A stretch of DNA of 28,137 nt from Hofstenia miamia. Its lineage: Eukaryota; Xenacoelomorpha; Acoela; Hofsteniidae. Position numbers and translations under genes: made by a program. How positions within the stretch are numbered: position 1 is the stretch's first letter; each line of letters starts with the position of its first letter. The stretch is taken from the NCBI GenBank assembly GCA_900660155.1, contig CABFPE010000755.1, positions 123,725-151,861 of the forward strand, written 5' to 3'. Under the pieces are notes generated by a model. The model made no database searches, was not told where the DNA came from, and was given only the letters and a program-made list of their open reading frames with translations. Below, piece after piece: positions 27,795 through 28,137 of the stretch.

Positions 27795-28137
27795 CTTATA
27801 TATGTTGTGCTATCTGAAGGGAGAAGTGGCTCCAGGCTTGAGAGCAGGGAACTTTTTAAACTGAACAAAACTCGCAAATTCAAGACTCGTGACTCTTACT
27901 TTTACCGTTCTGCTGTAAACGCAAATGCCATTCTGGAACAAATGCCTGACCTATCATTTCAATTGCCCTATGCTCTTTTCAAACGCCGCCTTTTTAATTT
28001 TCTACATCTTAAAACTATTGACTTTGATCAGAATATCTCCTGTACCTATTTTGTAAAATGTATATGTATTACTTGTCGATCCTAATTATTTTCACGTGAT
28101 GCCTCACCATGGGCCAAATAAAGTCTACTACTACTAC
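27795..28137 (+). mobile_element. non-LTR LINE 3' end with TAC-repeat tail
   Basis: The frame from about 27810 to the stop at 28083-28085 holds a typical ORF2 end: NKTRKFKTRDSYFY, then AVNANAILEQMPDLSFQLPY and FKRRLFNFL. This corresponds to the R-T-x-SF...WN-x-LP...FK-x-L block of CR1/L2/Jockey-type elements, with the WN pair changed. After the stop come AATAAA (28117-28122) and (TAC)4 at the window edge, a short-repeat tail instead of poly(A). It is a different family from the copies at 23787-26722. It abuts the hAT terminus at 27794. Confidence 0.7.

Noticed and set aside
27567..28085. A single 172-codon frame joining the hAT end to the LINE end
   Set aside because: The first part is out of frame with the hAT transposase, and the reading crosses the hAT terminal repeat at 27794. 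Only the part after about 27810 is LINE coding text.

Overview
The window is AT-rich eukaryotic DNA. Spliced exons, long introns and many decayed transposable elements point to an invertebrate animal; I cannot name the species. I see no operons, CRISPR arrays, rRNA or tRNA genes. Nearly all long open frames belong to mobile elements. The probable host coding sequence lies in short minus-strand exons, several of them too short to stand out as ORFs.

Host gene(s), minus strand, read right to left. A probable first exon (19509-19627) has a good start context and a GTAAGT donor. Exons at 16257-16318, 16139-16179, 15792-15997, 15517-15666 and 14286-14414 form block A, about 196 codons. Exons at 12276-12424, 11596-11833, 8435-8658, 7982-8059 and 2834-3138 form block B, about 330 codons, with a possible further exon at 2387-2490. 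Within each block the splice phases agree at every junction. The phases do not join exon 1 to block A, or block A to block B, so exons are missing there or the blocks are separate genes. I do not recognise the protein(s). The mobile elements between exons would be intronic insertions.

Mobile elements, left to right: the end of a Ty3/gypsy-like LTR element (1-829) and a near-identical second copy (1665-2203); a truncated piggyBac-like element (929-1663); a decayed L1/Tx1-like LINE (about 5086-7662); a Tc1-like DD34E element (about 11996-13458); a 563-bp Tc1 deletion derivative (13681-14243); a 2.2-kb piggyBac element with both ends and a lightly damaged transposase (16693-18905); a pogo/Tigger-like miniature element (about 19998-20374); hAT-like pieces (21488-23786 and 27458-27794); three CR1/Jockey-like LINE pieces (23787-26722); and a LINE 3' end with a TAC-repeat tail (27795-28137).

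Assembly warnings. All four N bases (1664, 22884, 23757, 26723) sit exactly where one repeat is cut and another, or a duplicate of it, begins. An 18-base match to the Tn5 mosaic end used in sequencing libraries lies at 4052-4069. Order and copy number of the repeats, and gene continuity across 4052, should therefore be treated with caution. I found no convincing new multi-gene system. The main discoveries are the unlisted spliced gene, the adapter scar, and several structural oddities of the transposons.
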